Source: a bacterium UBP17_UBA6191 (GTDB lineage: Bacteria > Muiribacteriota > UBA6191). From it: DNA of 8,292 nucleotides. Below are positions 1-7,327 of this stretch, one piece after another; the stretch's first letter is position 1, and every line of letters begins with the position of its first letter. The stretch spans positions 1-8,292 of the forward strand of contig DITF01000309.1 of the NCBI GenBank assembly GCA_002422125.1, written 5' to 3'. Made by a program: the position numbers and the translations under genes. Under the pieces are notes generated by a model, which was given only the letters and a program-made list of their open reading frames with translations, did not search any database and had not been told where the DNA came from.

Positions 1-363
1 CAGGGGATTTGTGTGACCCCGGGATTATCCCGTAGTGGGATATTGTTCTGCCTGGCATTGTTTTTGGGAATTGGACGAGCCGAGGCTTTGCGATTCATAT
101 TTTTGATATCCATTCCAGCCGTGATGGGGGCGCTTATTTTGTCCATCCCAGATTTGCTTTTAGCTTGGAATCAGCCTGGATTTGAGCCCACTCTTCTGAT
201 GATGGCCGTCCTGGTTTCCTTTGTGGTTGGGTGGATTTGTTTACGATACCTCACCTGGTTTTATTCAAAAAAAATGATTGGGATTATAGGAATTTATTGT
301 CAGTTTGCAGGATATGTATTGTTGAGCGGCTTCTTTATTTCCTGGTTCAGGGGAAATTTTTAG
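1..363 (+). CDS. uppP: Undecaprenyl-diphosphatase UppP (BacA family), C-terminal part, 5' truncated by window edge
   Basis: An integral membrane enzyme that dephosphorylates undecaprenyl diphosphate to recycle the lipid carrier for peptidoglycan and other wall polymers. The reading frame is already open at base 1, so the gene starts upstream; the GTG at 13 is an internal valine. The visible 120 residues begin just before the second family signature, PGLSRSG (window residues 7-13), whose Arg is a catalytic or phosphate-binding residue in the family. A stretch close to the family pattern R-x-EALRF-x-FL-x-SIPA follows. About four hydrophobic helices can be seen, ending in a hydrophobic tail and WFRGNF. 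The family is usually about 260-280 aa, so a little over half is missing, including the N-terminal glutamate-rich motif. The stop at 361-363 lies 11 bases before ftsK, suggesting co-transcription. The family call is firm; activity cannot be fully judged without the N-terminus. Confidence 0.93.
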   Translation, partial: QGICVTPGLSRSGILFCLALFLGIGRAEALRFIFLISIPAVMGALILSIPDLLLAWNQPGFEPTLLMMAVLVSFVVGWICLRYLTWFYSKKMIGIIGIYCQFAGYVLLSGFFISWFRGNF

Positions 364-366
364 GAT
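362..366 (+). promoter_or_regulatory. Ribosome binding site of ftsK
   Basis: AGGAT lies 8 bases before the ATG at 375 and overlaps the uppP stop codon. It supports the 375 start over the in-frame ATG at 231. Starting at 231 would place 48 residues of out-of-frame uppP sequence on the front of FtsK. Confidence 0.6.
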
Positions 367-374
367 GGGATAGC

Positions 375-3143
375 ATGAAAGAAGAAACAGAAAAACCAAA
401 AAAAATGACCCTGTCAGAAAAACTTCTGATACCCAGGCATCAGACCCAGGAGTTTATGCTTAAGGAGCCTGGTTCTGGAGTGGTCGGGGTTCCTAAAAAT
501 GCCGGAACTTTAGAGCAGTCGGCTGTATTGAGTGAGCCTATAGAAACTCGCAGGCAACATGAATTGATGGGCATTGCTTATATTGCCTTTGCCCTTTTGG
601 TTTTTGTAGGCTTGGGTTGGGAACAGGGAGCGGAAGAATCCCAGTTAAAATCAGCTTTACAGGGGTTTGTGCAGCTCAATGGCGCTGGCCCAGCCCTGAT
701 TGCATTTTTTGCCCTATTTTGTGGCATTCGCAGGCTTAGAGGTCATAAGGTCTTTGAATCGGAGCGGCAGATTTTAATGTTTCCGGTTATGTATTTCACC
801 TTTTTGGGGGCCTTAGCATCTTTTAGCAGCCTAAGTAACTCTGAGGGCCCTGGTGGCATCATGGGAAACTACATATATTGGTATATGCAGCCCATTATGG
901 GAACCATTGGGGCCAGAATTGTTCTGATCAGTTCATTTTTAATATCCTTGATGAATGTAGCAGACATTTATATCAGCGATGTTATTTCTCATATCTATAG
1001 CTTAAGTAAATGGTGTCTATCCAAACTGTGGTCCTTAACCACAAAAATTCACCACCTTTTGGTAATTGTAATGTCTGATCTGATTGTGATTATGGAGAAA
1101 GGCCTGACTTCGTTTCGTACCCATGTTTTTGAGCCAGTTTTACGCAGAACTTTACATGGGGATGCGCCAGAGGTAATGCATGAAGTGGTTAAAACTCCGG
1201 CACCGGTAGTTTCAGAGTCCCAGGATGTTGTGTTTCCCTTTGATGAAGATCCTTTTTTTCCAGAGGTTTCAGAATTTGTGGCCCGTGAGTTAATAGACAA
1301 GGTCGCGAAGCCGGTGGAAACTCCTGTTTTACAGCCTGCCGTAGCTTCCCCAAAAGAAAAGATGGCATTTGAGCCTATTGAAGAGTCTCTTATTGATGAG
1401 CCTGATTCCGAAGAAGAAACCTTGTATTTGGACCCTCCCACTCGACCATCAACCCTCAAGACTTTGGATGAGCCAGTTACCATCATTAAGCCAAAGTCTC
1501 GCTGGGAGGAAACTCTGAGCATGGCCGAAGAAGATGAGTCCTTAAGGGAACTGACCCAGCTCACTCAGGCCATGATGGTTGATACGGAACAGTTTGATGC
1601 CTCCAGTATGGAGGAACAAGAAGAGATTCTGACTCAGGAATTTCGTCGCCTTGAGCCAAGACATGAGAGTTGGGATCATCCCGTGCCACCTTCGCATGAA
1701 TTTTTGACCCGACCGCCAGCAGATTTAAAGGGAGATTCCGAAGAAGAGCTGTGGGAAAGAGGTGCAAAACTAATAAAGGCACTAGATACCTACAAGGTAA
1801 ATGTGGCCCTTGAGTCCTTTACCCAGGGCCCGACGATTACTCGATTTGAGTTAAAGCCCGCAGCGGGCACAAAATTGAGCCGGATTCAGGGATTGACCAA
1901 TGAAATGGCCATGTCTCTGGCGGCTAAGTCCGTGCGCATCGAAGCCCCGATTCCTGGTACAAATAAGGTGGGCGTAGAGATCCCAAACGCCAATCCATTG
2001 CCGGTTTATTTCAGTGAAATTGTGGCCAATATTACAGGAGAAGGGCGCGAAGATTTGCACCCGCTCACGGTAGCATTTGGGAAAAATATTGCCGGAGAAC
2101 CCGTGATAGGCAATCTGGCCAAAATGCCGCATTTACTGGTCGCAGGTAGTACAGGATCAGGTAAATCAGTCTGTATTAACACCATTATATCTTCCATATT
2201 GTTTCGCGCCAGACCTGATCAGGTGAAGTTTGTGATGATTGACCCTAAACAGGTAGAGCTAGCAGTTTACCGCAATATTCCCCACCTCATTACCGATGTG
2301 GTGACCAACCCAGAGGAGGCCTCGGCCGCCTTAAAATGGGGTGTGGATGAGATGGAAAGACGATATACCCTGCTTTCGCATTTTGGGGTTCGACATATCG
2401 ATAATTTTAATATTAAGGTCAGGGAAGGGACTTTGGTTCCGATTGAGGAAGTAGAGGAAATTCCGACGGAAACTCTTCCGTATGTAGTACTGATTGTAGA
2501 TGAGTTGGCCGATCTGATGATGGTGGCTAAAAAAGATGTGGAGACCTCCATCTGTCGTATTGCGCAAAAGGCCAGAGCTGTGGGAATGCATCTTGTGATT
2601 GCCACCCAAAGACCTTCCGTAGATGTGATCACTGGACTCATAAAGGCCAATCTGCCTTCAAGAATTGCCTTTATGGTCAAATCGGCCATTGATTCAAGAA
2701 CCATTTTGGATCAGATCGGGGCCGAAAATCTATTGGGTCGAGGAGACATGTTGTTTTATCCCGGTGGGCAGCCTCGTCCTGAGAGGGTGCAGGGGGCATT
2801 TATGAATGATGAGGAAGTTGCCGAACTTGTGCATCAGATTAAAGAAATTTATGGAGAGGCCCAATATCAGGATATCGTTTCCGCATATTTGCAATCAGAA
2901 GAACCGGAAATTGAAGATGATGAAAGTTTTTATGATGACAAATTTAATATGGCCTTGGAAATTGCTGTCAGGGAAGGTTATGTCTCTACTTCCATGCTGC
3001 AAAGGCATTTGGGCATTGGTTATAATAGGGCCGCTCGGATTGTGGATGTAATGTTTGCCCGCGGCCTTTGTGGTCAGCAGGAAAGCGGTAAAAAGCGCAA
3101 GGTGTTATTGAGCCTTGCGGAGCTTGAGCAAAACATGATGTGA
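375..3143 (+). CDS. ftsK: DNA translocase FtsK
   Basis: A septum-anchored, ATP-driven DNA pump that clears chromosome termini from the closing septum and, in the known family, activates XerCD dimer resolution at dif. The product is 922 aa from the ATG at 375. Four membrane helices lie at about 62-84, 103-120, 133-152 and 179-200; the basic loop RRLRGHK after helix 2 fits an N-in, C-in topology. A mostly acidic linker runs from about 245 to 455. The alpha domain is at about 455-530. The motor has Walker A GSTGSGKS (591-598) and Walker B VVLIVDE (704-710), with family blocks MPHLLVAG before Walker A and RPSVDVITG after Walker B. The C-terminal winged-helix gamma domain (about 852-910) contains IGYNRAAR (881-888), the recognition helix that reads KOPS, so orientation sensing should be intact. 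Length and domain order are typical. The nearest look-alike is SpoIIIE; nothing here indicates sporulation. Confidence 0.97.
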   Translation: MKEETEKPKKMTLSEKLLIPRHQTQEFMLKEPGSGVVGVPKNAGTLEQSAVLSEPIETRRQHELMGIAYIAFALLVFVGLGWEQGAEESQLKSALQGFVQLNGAGPALIAFFALFCGIRRLRGHKVFESERQILMFPVMYFTFLGALASFSSLSNSEGPGGIMGNYIYWYMQPIMGTIGARIVLISSFLISLMNVADIYISDVISHIYSLSKWCLSKLWSLTTKIHHLLVIVMSDLIVIMEKGLTSFRTHVFEPVLRRTLHGDAPEVMHEVVKTPAPVVSESQDVVFPFDEDPFFPEVSEFVARELIDKVAKPVETPVLQPAVASPKEKMAFEPIEESLIDEPDSEEETLYLDPPTRPSTLKTLDEPVTIIKPKSRWEETLSMAEEDESLRELTQLTQAMMVDTEQFDASSMEEQEEILTQEFRRLEPRHESWDHPVPPSHEFLTRPPADLKGDSEEELWERGAKLIKALDTYKVNVALESFTQGPTITRFELKPAAGTKLSRIQGLTNEMAMSLAAKSVRIEAPIPGTNKVGVEIPNANPLPVYFSEIVANITGEGREDLHPLTVAFGKNIAGEPVIGNLAKMPHLLVAGSTGSGKSVCINTIISSILFRARPDQVKFVMIDPKQVELAVYRNIPHLITDVVTNPEEASAALKWGVDEMERRYTLLSHFGVRHIDNFNIKVREGTLVPIEEVEEIPTETLPYVVLIVDELADLMMVAKKDVETSICRIAQKARAVGMHLVIATQRPSVDVITGLIKANLPSRIAFMVKSAIDSRTILDQIGAENLLGRGDMLFYPGGQPRPERVQGAFMNDEEVAELVHQIKEIYGEAQYQDIVSAYLQSEEPEIEDDESFYDDKFNMALEIAVREGYVSTSMLQRHLGIGYNRAARIVDVMFARGLCGQQESGKKRKVLLSLAELEQNMM

Positions 3144-3228
3144 TTCTTAGCCCTTAAAAAGAAATCATCTGGCCCAATACCCTCTGTTTGGAGTAGGCTG
3201 TAGCCCACAAATTTCAGGGGGTATTTTA
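3144..3228 (+). other. ftsK-rlmB spacer with weak imperfect hairpin
   Basis: This is the only spacer longer than 12 bases in the window. An imperfect hairpin starts inside the ftsK stop codon: TGATTCTT (3141-3148) can pair with AAGAAATCA (3159-3167), leaving one bulged A and a 10-base loop. No T-run follows, so it does not look like an intrinsic terminator. No convincing -35/-10 pair is seen. The 3' end carries the rlmB ribosome binding site. The spacer may hold a promoter or an RNA-stability element for the downstream genes, but the sequence does not show which. Confidence 0.35.
3216..3221 (+). promoter_or_regulatory. Ribosome binding site of rlmB
   Basis: AGGGGG, 7 bases before the ATG at 3229. 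It is a strong purine-rich Shine-Dalgarno sequence in the spacer and fixes the rlmB start. Confidence 0.7.
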
Positions 3229-3957
3229 ATGCAGAATCGTTTAATTTATGGAAAAAATCCTGTAGCCGAAGCATTGGTGGCAAATCATCTGATAGAGGTC
3301 TTTGCCATGGCCAGCAACGATAAGACTGCCAAGGAACTTCTGCACAAGCTCCGAATGGCAAAAATCCCAATGCAGATGGTAGACAAACATGTCTTGGGCA
3401 ATATGGCCCAGACTGGCCAGCATCAGGGTTTTGTGGCCTATGCAGAACCTTTGCAGAATGCCTCACTGAATCGTTTGCATGCAGATAAGCCAAATGGGCT
3501 TAGGGTTCTTTTATTATCCAATATTCAGGATCCGGGAAATCTAGGGGCCGTCATTAGAAACTGCGAACATTTTGGCATCGATTTGTTAATCATTGGCAGC
3601 AAAGGCTCCTGTGACTGGCAGCTTCCATCGGTATCTAAAGCCTCGGCTGGGGCCGTGGAGCATCAAAAAATTGTTTATACTTCAAGGCCTGAAAAAGTAA
3701 TGGAAGAACTCAAGGAAAAAGGTTTTCAGATATATGGCCTGGAGGCTGATGTCAGGGACTGTATTTCGTCCATTAGGCCAAAATCGGATGCCAATTTGTG
3801 TATGGTTTTGGGATCAGAAGGAGAAGGTATTTCTCTGGCCGTTGAGAGCAGAGTTGATCAACTTTTGAGTATTCCCAGAAATGGACTTGTAAACAGTCTT
3901 AATGTGTCGGCGGCCTCAGTCGTGGCCTCCATGTGGCTTCGAGGTCTGATTGCATGA
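3229..3957 (+). CDS. rlmB: RlmB-type 2'-O-ribose RNA methyltransferase (SpoU/TrmH family)
   Basis: A SAM-dependent SPOUT enzyme. RlmB methylates the 2'-OH of a conserved guanosine in domain V of 23S rRNA; relatives in the family methylate tRNA. The 242-aa product has the two-part RlmB layout. A small N-terminal substrate-binding domain opens with LIYGKNPVAEAL (5-16) and closes near QGFVAYAEP (66-74). The knotted catalytic domain follows. Its three SPOUT motifs are all present: motif 1 DPGNLGAVIRNCEHFG (101-116, with Asn104 and Arg110), motif 2 LGSEGEGI (194-201), and motif 3 IPRNGLVNSLNVSAA (215-229). Length matches the family (about 240-250 aa). The stop overlaps the next start as ATGA, pointing to translational coupling with the serine genes although the functions are unrelated. 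The family is certain. The exact target (23S G2251 equivalent or another site) is inferred, since an N-terminal domain of this kind also occurs in paralogues. Confidence 0.88.
   Translation: MQNRLIYGKNPVAEALVANHLIEVFAMASNDKTAKELLHKLRMAKIPMQMVDKHVLGNMAQTGQHQGFVAYAEPLQNASLNRLHADKPNGLRVLLLSNIQDPGNLGAVIRNCEHFGIDLLIIGSKGSCDWQLPSVSKASAGAVEHQKIVYTSRPEKVMEELKEKGFQIYGLEADVRDCISSIRPKSDANLCMVLGSEGEGISLAVESRVDQLLSIPRNGLVNSLNVSAASVVASMWLRGLIA
3941..3945 (+). promoter_or_regulatory. Ribosome binding site of the serB-serC fusion, inside rlmB
   Basis: GAGGT near the 3' end of rlmB, 8 bases before the ATG at 3954. That ATG overlaps the rlmB stop (ATGA). This placement favours 3954 over the in-frame ATG at 3933, which would add only seven non-conserved residues (MASRSDC) and deepen the overlap. 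Confidence 0.6.
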
Positions 3958-5741
3958 AAAAAGTGCCGATTTGTTTTGACTTTGACTCCACCTTGGTCAC
4001 AGTAGAAGGAATCGATGTTTTAGCCGAATTTTTGAACCGATCCACTAAAGACATCACAGACAAGGCCATGGAAGGCAGTATCAGTCTTGAAGAAGCCTAT
4101 AAACAAAGGCTGGAGCTCCTTCAGATTCTCCCCCAGCAGTTATTTTGGTTAAGTCAGATTTACGCTAGTAATCTGGTTCCAGGGGCTATGGAACTAATCC
4201 GCGTTTTAGAGTATTTGGGTCATAAGGTAGCTATTGTAAGCGGTGGTTTTTTAAGGGCTATTCATCCCGTAGCTCAGATATTAGGTATAACTGAGGTTCA
4301 TGGCGTTGAGCTTGATTTTAGAGACGGCTATGGCATGATTTCCTCGGACTCTCCTTTTTTGCAGGCTGATGGTAAGGCCCAGATCCTAAAGCAATTTCAA
4401 CTCACGGATTGTATTTTTATTGGCGATGGAATCACAGACTTGGCCACTCGTGAAGTTTGTTCCCAGATGGTTCCCTATTTTGGGGTTGTGAAACGGTCGT
4501 TTGTGAATGATTGCAAATTGATGAGTTATGGAGGAAAAAACCTCTTGGGACTACTGCCGATTTTGATAGGTGAAGAAGGGTATAGAGAGGCCGCCTATCG
4601 TTTTCCGGAAGAGTTAAAAACTGGGGCTGATGAGTTTTTGCAGGCTGGCAACATTCTGTCCCCTCATGGAGATAGTTTATGGGTGTCACGGTATCGGTCG
4701 CAAATTTTTTTGGTGCCGGGGCCTACCAAAACCAATCAGGAAATTACTGGCCTGGGGTTTCCGCCCATTACTCACCGCTCTTTGGAATTTCAAAGACTCT
4801 ATGCTGACTTACAGATCAAAATGAGGCAGTATTTGGGATGGGATGGAGATTATCTGTTTTGTGCCAGTTCAGCCACAGGCATGATGGAAGCAGTGCTCTC
4901 AAACTTTGAACCTACCTCAATTTTGTCCTGTCAATCAGGAGAGTTTGGGGAACGCTGGCAGGTGGTAGCTGAGTCTTTAGGTCATCAGGTAGATGTAATT
5001 CGCTCTCGCGACGGATATGGCATAGATGCCAAAGATGCTTTGAGTGGCTTGGGTCATCAAACTGTGGTGTTGTTGACTGCTAGTGAAACAGCTAATGGTA
5101 CCTACACGGATGTAAATCTTGTGGCTAAGGAGCTAAAGCTTAAAAATCCCGATCTTTTTGTGCTTGCTGATTTGGTGTCGGCGGCCGGGGGAGCGGAAAT
5201 TTCCAGTGAAGGTCTGGATGGCATTGTGTTTGGTACGCAAAAATGCCTGTCCCTACCAACTGGATTAGGCATTTTATGGTGCTCACCCAGGCTCAAAGAT
5301 AGAATTGAAACTTCCAGAACTAGTCGTGGCTACTATTTAAATCTGAAGCTGTATCTAAAGCATCATGCCGAAAACAGTGTTCCGCATACACCTGCGATTA
5401 CCATACTTCAGGCTCTAATGTCCCAGTTGCAATGGTTTGAAAGAGAAAATTTCCAGTTTGTAAAACATCATCAGAAACTAGCAGAAATGACCAGAGATTT
5501 TTGTAAAAAAATGGATTGGGAGGTATTTGCCAAACCCGGCCATCAATCTGTGACGGTTACAGCCGTCAAAATTCCCAATCATTGTCAGGATATTAGGGAG
5601 AGGGCCAGAAATGCGGGGGTATTTTTGGCATCTGGTTATGGGAAGTTAAAAAATAGCCATTTTCGTATTGGCCATATGGGGATTCTTAAAGAGAAAGAAT
5701 TAAAGAGTGCCTTTGAGATTCTTGGGGGATTAGATTCATGA
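3954..5741 (+). CDS. SerB-SerC fusion: phosphoserine phosphatase (HAD) joined to class V aminotransferase (probable phosphoserine aminotransferase)
   Basis: A 595-aa two-domain protein that could perform the last two steps of serine synthesis. The N-terminal domain (about 1-205) is a HAD phosphatase of the phosphoserine type: motif I DFDST (9-13), then Glu18, cap residue Arg52 in EEAYKQR, motif II Ser96-Gly-Gly, Lys141, and motif IV GDGITD (157-162). A linker of about 45 residues follows (about 206-249). The C-terminal domain (about 250-595) is a fold-type I class V aminotransferase. It has LVPGPT (253-258), a PLP-phosphate loop ASSATGMMEA (304-313), TASETANG (375-382), pyridine-binding Asp406 in ADLVSAAGG, Schiff-base Lys430 in GTQKCL, and carboxylate-binding Arg571 in RIGHMG. 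This subtype resembles the alanine-glyoxylate/serine-pyruvate and archaeal-type SerC group, not classical SerC. The domain calls are firm. Phosphoserine specificity of the aminotransferase is inferred from the fusion and from serA next door. No stop or frame break is seen at the seam. Confidence 0.9.
   Translation: MKKVPICFDFDSTLVTVEGIDVLAEFLNRSTKDITDKAMEGSISLEEAYKQRLELLQILPQQLFWLSQIYASNLVPGAMELIRVLEYLGHKVAIVSGGFLRAIHPVAQILGITEVHGVELDFRDGYGMISSDSPFLQADGKAQILKQFQLTDCIFIGDGITDLATREVCSQMVPYFGVVKRSFVNDCKLMSYGGKNLLGLLPILIGEEGYREAAYRFPEELKTGADEFLQAGNILSPHGDSLWVSRYRSQIFLVPGPTKTNQEITGLGFPPITHRSLEFQRLYADLQIKMRQYLGWDGDYLFCASSATGMMEAVLSNFEPTSILSCQSGEFGERWQVVAESLGHQVDVIRSRDGYGIDAKDALSGLGHQTVVLLTASETANGTYTDVNLVAKELKLKNPDLFVLADLVSAAGGAEISSEGLDGIVFGTQKCLSLPTGLGILWCSPRLKDRIETSRTSRGYYLNLKLYLKHHAENSVPHTPAITILQALMSQLQWFERENFQFVKHHQKLAEMTRDFCKKMDWEVFAKPGHQSVTVTAVKIPNHCQDIRERARNAGVFLASGYGKLKNSHFRIGHMGILKEKELKSAFEILGGLDS
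5724..5729 (+). promoter_or_regulatory. Ribosome binding site of serA, inside the fusion gene
   Basis: GGGGGA, 8 bases before the serA ATG at 5738 and within the last codons of the upstream gene. The stop and start share ATGA (5738-5741). Expression is therefore probably coupled to the fusion protein. Confidence 0.65.
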
Positions 5742-7324
5742 CTAAAATTCTGATTACGGACACTATTCATAATGTGGGGGTTGAAATCCTTCGTCGTGAG
5801 GGGTTTGAGGTTGTTTTAAAACCGATGATTGAGAAGTCTGACCTTTTAAAAATTATTGGCGAGTTTCCGGCAGTTATTACCCGCTCTCAAACAGGGGTGG
5901 ATAAAGATGTCATTGACGCTGGAGTCAATTTAAAAGTGATCGGACGAGCCGCCATTGGAGTAGATAATATTGATTTGGATTATGCTACAAAAAAAGGCAT
6001 TCTGATTGTAAATGTTCCCTCGGATAATGTGATTTCGGCCGCGGAGCACACCTTTGCCCTTTTGTTGGCTGGGGCCAGAAACCTCCCGGCCGCTGCCAGT
6101 CTCTTAAAATCGGGAAAATGGTCGCGTAAGGAATTTGAAGGCGTAGAGCTTTTTGATAAATCCATCGGAATTGTGGGATTGGGAAAAGTTGGTTCCCATG
6201 TTGCAAAAATAGCGGCCGGATTTGGCATGAAAATTCTGGCCTATGATCCTTATATTGCTTCCGATAAATTTGAGAGATTTGGAGCCCTAAGAGTTGGTAC
6301 TCTAATCGACTTAATCCGTAAAGTGGATATTCTTACCGTGCATACGCCTAAAACCAGTGAGACAGTAGGCATGCTCGACTATCTTAACTTGAAGGAGTTA
6401 AAACGAGGGGCAATTGTCATAAATTGTGCCCGTGGTGGCATCATGGAAGAAGAGGGGCTTTTACGACTTGTGGATGAGGGTCATATTCGCGTAGCAGGAG
6501 TAGATGTGTTTGCGACTGAGCCAGCCCCAGCCCACCCCATGCATAGCCATAAAGGCTTTGTCTGTACACCCCACCTTGGTGCATCCACCGAAGAGGCTCA
6601 GTACCGTGTGGCCAAAACCATGGCCCTACAAATGATCAAAGCCTTAAAGGGTGAGATTGTCGATCACCCTGTGAACATGCCATTTGTGGAGCAAAGTCTG
6701 TTTCCGGCCGCCAGAAGTTATTGTGTACTGGCAGAAAAAATGGGCCGAGTGGCTCAGCAACTGACGGATTTTAATCCAAGTTTTGGCAGGATGCAGATTG
6801 TGGGAACGGAATTGCACGATCAGAAGGAGCTTTTGGTCGCCGCCTTTTTTAAGGGCTATTTTGAAGGCCATAGTGACCAGCGCGTGAACTATATTAATTC
6901 TGTAAAAATTGCCAAGGATATGGGCCTTGAATTACAGGTCACAGTTGAAAATACTCACGACACTTATACGCATTTATTAAAGGTGGAAATTTATGGGGAT
7001 GGCAGCCCTTTTAGGGTGGCTGGAACCATTTTTGGCCGCGAAAAGCCCCGTATCGTGGAATTAAATGGTTATCCTCTGGACTGGGAACCTGAGGGGTTTG
7101 CTTTAGTGGTCAGGAATCGCGATAAACCAGGGGTGATTGGAAGATTGGGAACAACTCTAGGCGAGTTTGCCATCAATATTGCTCGTTGGGAACTGGGTCG
7201 TAGAGAAATTGGTGGCGAGGCCTTGGCGGTAATCTCAACCGATCAGCTTGTGGACTCAACTTGTCTGTCTCTTTTGCGCCAGTCGCAAGATATTTTGTCT
7301 GTCACTTCCATTCGTTTAGGTTAG
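5738..7324 (+). CDS. serA: D-3-phosphoglycerate dehydrogenase, long (type I) form
   Basis: Oxidises 3-phosphoglycerate to 3-phosphohydroxypyruvate with NAD+, the committed step of cytosolic serine synthesis. The product is 528 aa, the length of the long form with both regulatory domains. The split substrate domain is at about 1-100 plus 285-315. The nucleotide domain lies between, with GLGKVG (147-152) and the NAD-ribose-binding Asp170 in AYDP. The catalytic triad is complete: Arg232 in NCARGG, Glu261 in ATEP, His279 in TPHLGAST. An allosteric substrate-binding (ASB) domain follows (about 318-438, including VNYINS and VAGTIFG). A C-terminal ACT domain begins at about 454 with the family block NRDKPGVIG and then INIARWELGR. 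The ACT domain suggests possible serine feedback, though in long forms this varies between organisms. The start overlaps the SerB-SerC stop by four bases. The stop is followed one codon later, in the same frame, by the mfd ATG. Confidence 0.97.
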   Translation: MTKILITDTIHNVGVEILRREGFEVVLKPMIEKSDLLKIIGEFPAVITRSQTGVDKDVIDAGVNLKVIGRAAIGVDNIDLDYATKKGILIVNVPSDNVISAAEHTFALLLAGARNLPAAASLLKSGKWSRKEFEGVELFDKSIGIVGLGKVGSHVAKIAAGFGMKILAYDPYIASDKFERFGALRVGTLIDLIRKVDILTVHTPKTSETVGMLDYLNLKELKRGAIVINCARGGIMEEEGLLRLVDEGHIRVAGVDVFATEPAPAHPMHSHKGFVCTPHLGASTEEAQYRVAKTMALQMIKALKGEIVDHPVNMPFVEQSLFPAARSYCVLAEKMGRVAQQLTDFNPSFGRMQIVGTELHDQKELLVAAFFKGYFEGHSDQRVNYINSVKIAKDMGLELQVTVENTHDTYTHLLKVEIYGDGSPFRVAGTIFGREKPRIVELNGYPLDWEPEGFALVVRNRDKPGVIGRLGTTLGEFAINIARWELGRREIGGEALAVISTDQLVDSTCLSLLRQSQDILSVTSIRLG

Positions 7325-7327
7325 ATT

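Noticed and set aside
13..363. A complete short membrane protein starting at GTG 13
   Set aside because: The frame is open to base 1, and the sequence around 13 is the middle of UppP (the PGLSRSG signature), so the gene is truncated by the window.
231..374. Upstream extension of ftsK to the ATG at 231
   Set aside because: It would overlap uppP by 133 bases and add 48 residues that are out-of-frame uppP sequence. The ATG at 375 has its own ribosome binding site and begins just after the uppP stop.
1049..1564. Antisense reading frame of 171 codons inside ftsK (and others at 2267-2704 and 3074-3493)
   Set aside because: They are low-complexity, Ser-rich or otherwise featureless shadows of conserved coding sequence, with no recognisable domain or start signal.
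3141..3170. Rho-independent terminator after ftsK
   Set aside because: The hairpin is AT-rich, has a bulge and is not followed by a T-run.
3933..3953. Upstream extension of the fusion gene to the ATG at 3933
   Set aside because: It adds seven residues read from inside the rlmB coding end with no family match. The ATG at 3954 gives a normal start just before the DFDST motif, an ATGA overlap and a well-placed GAGGT.
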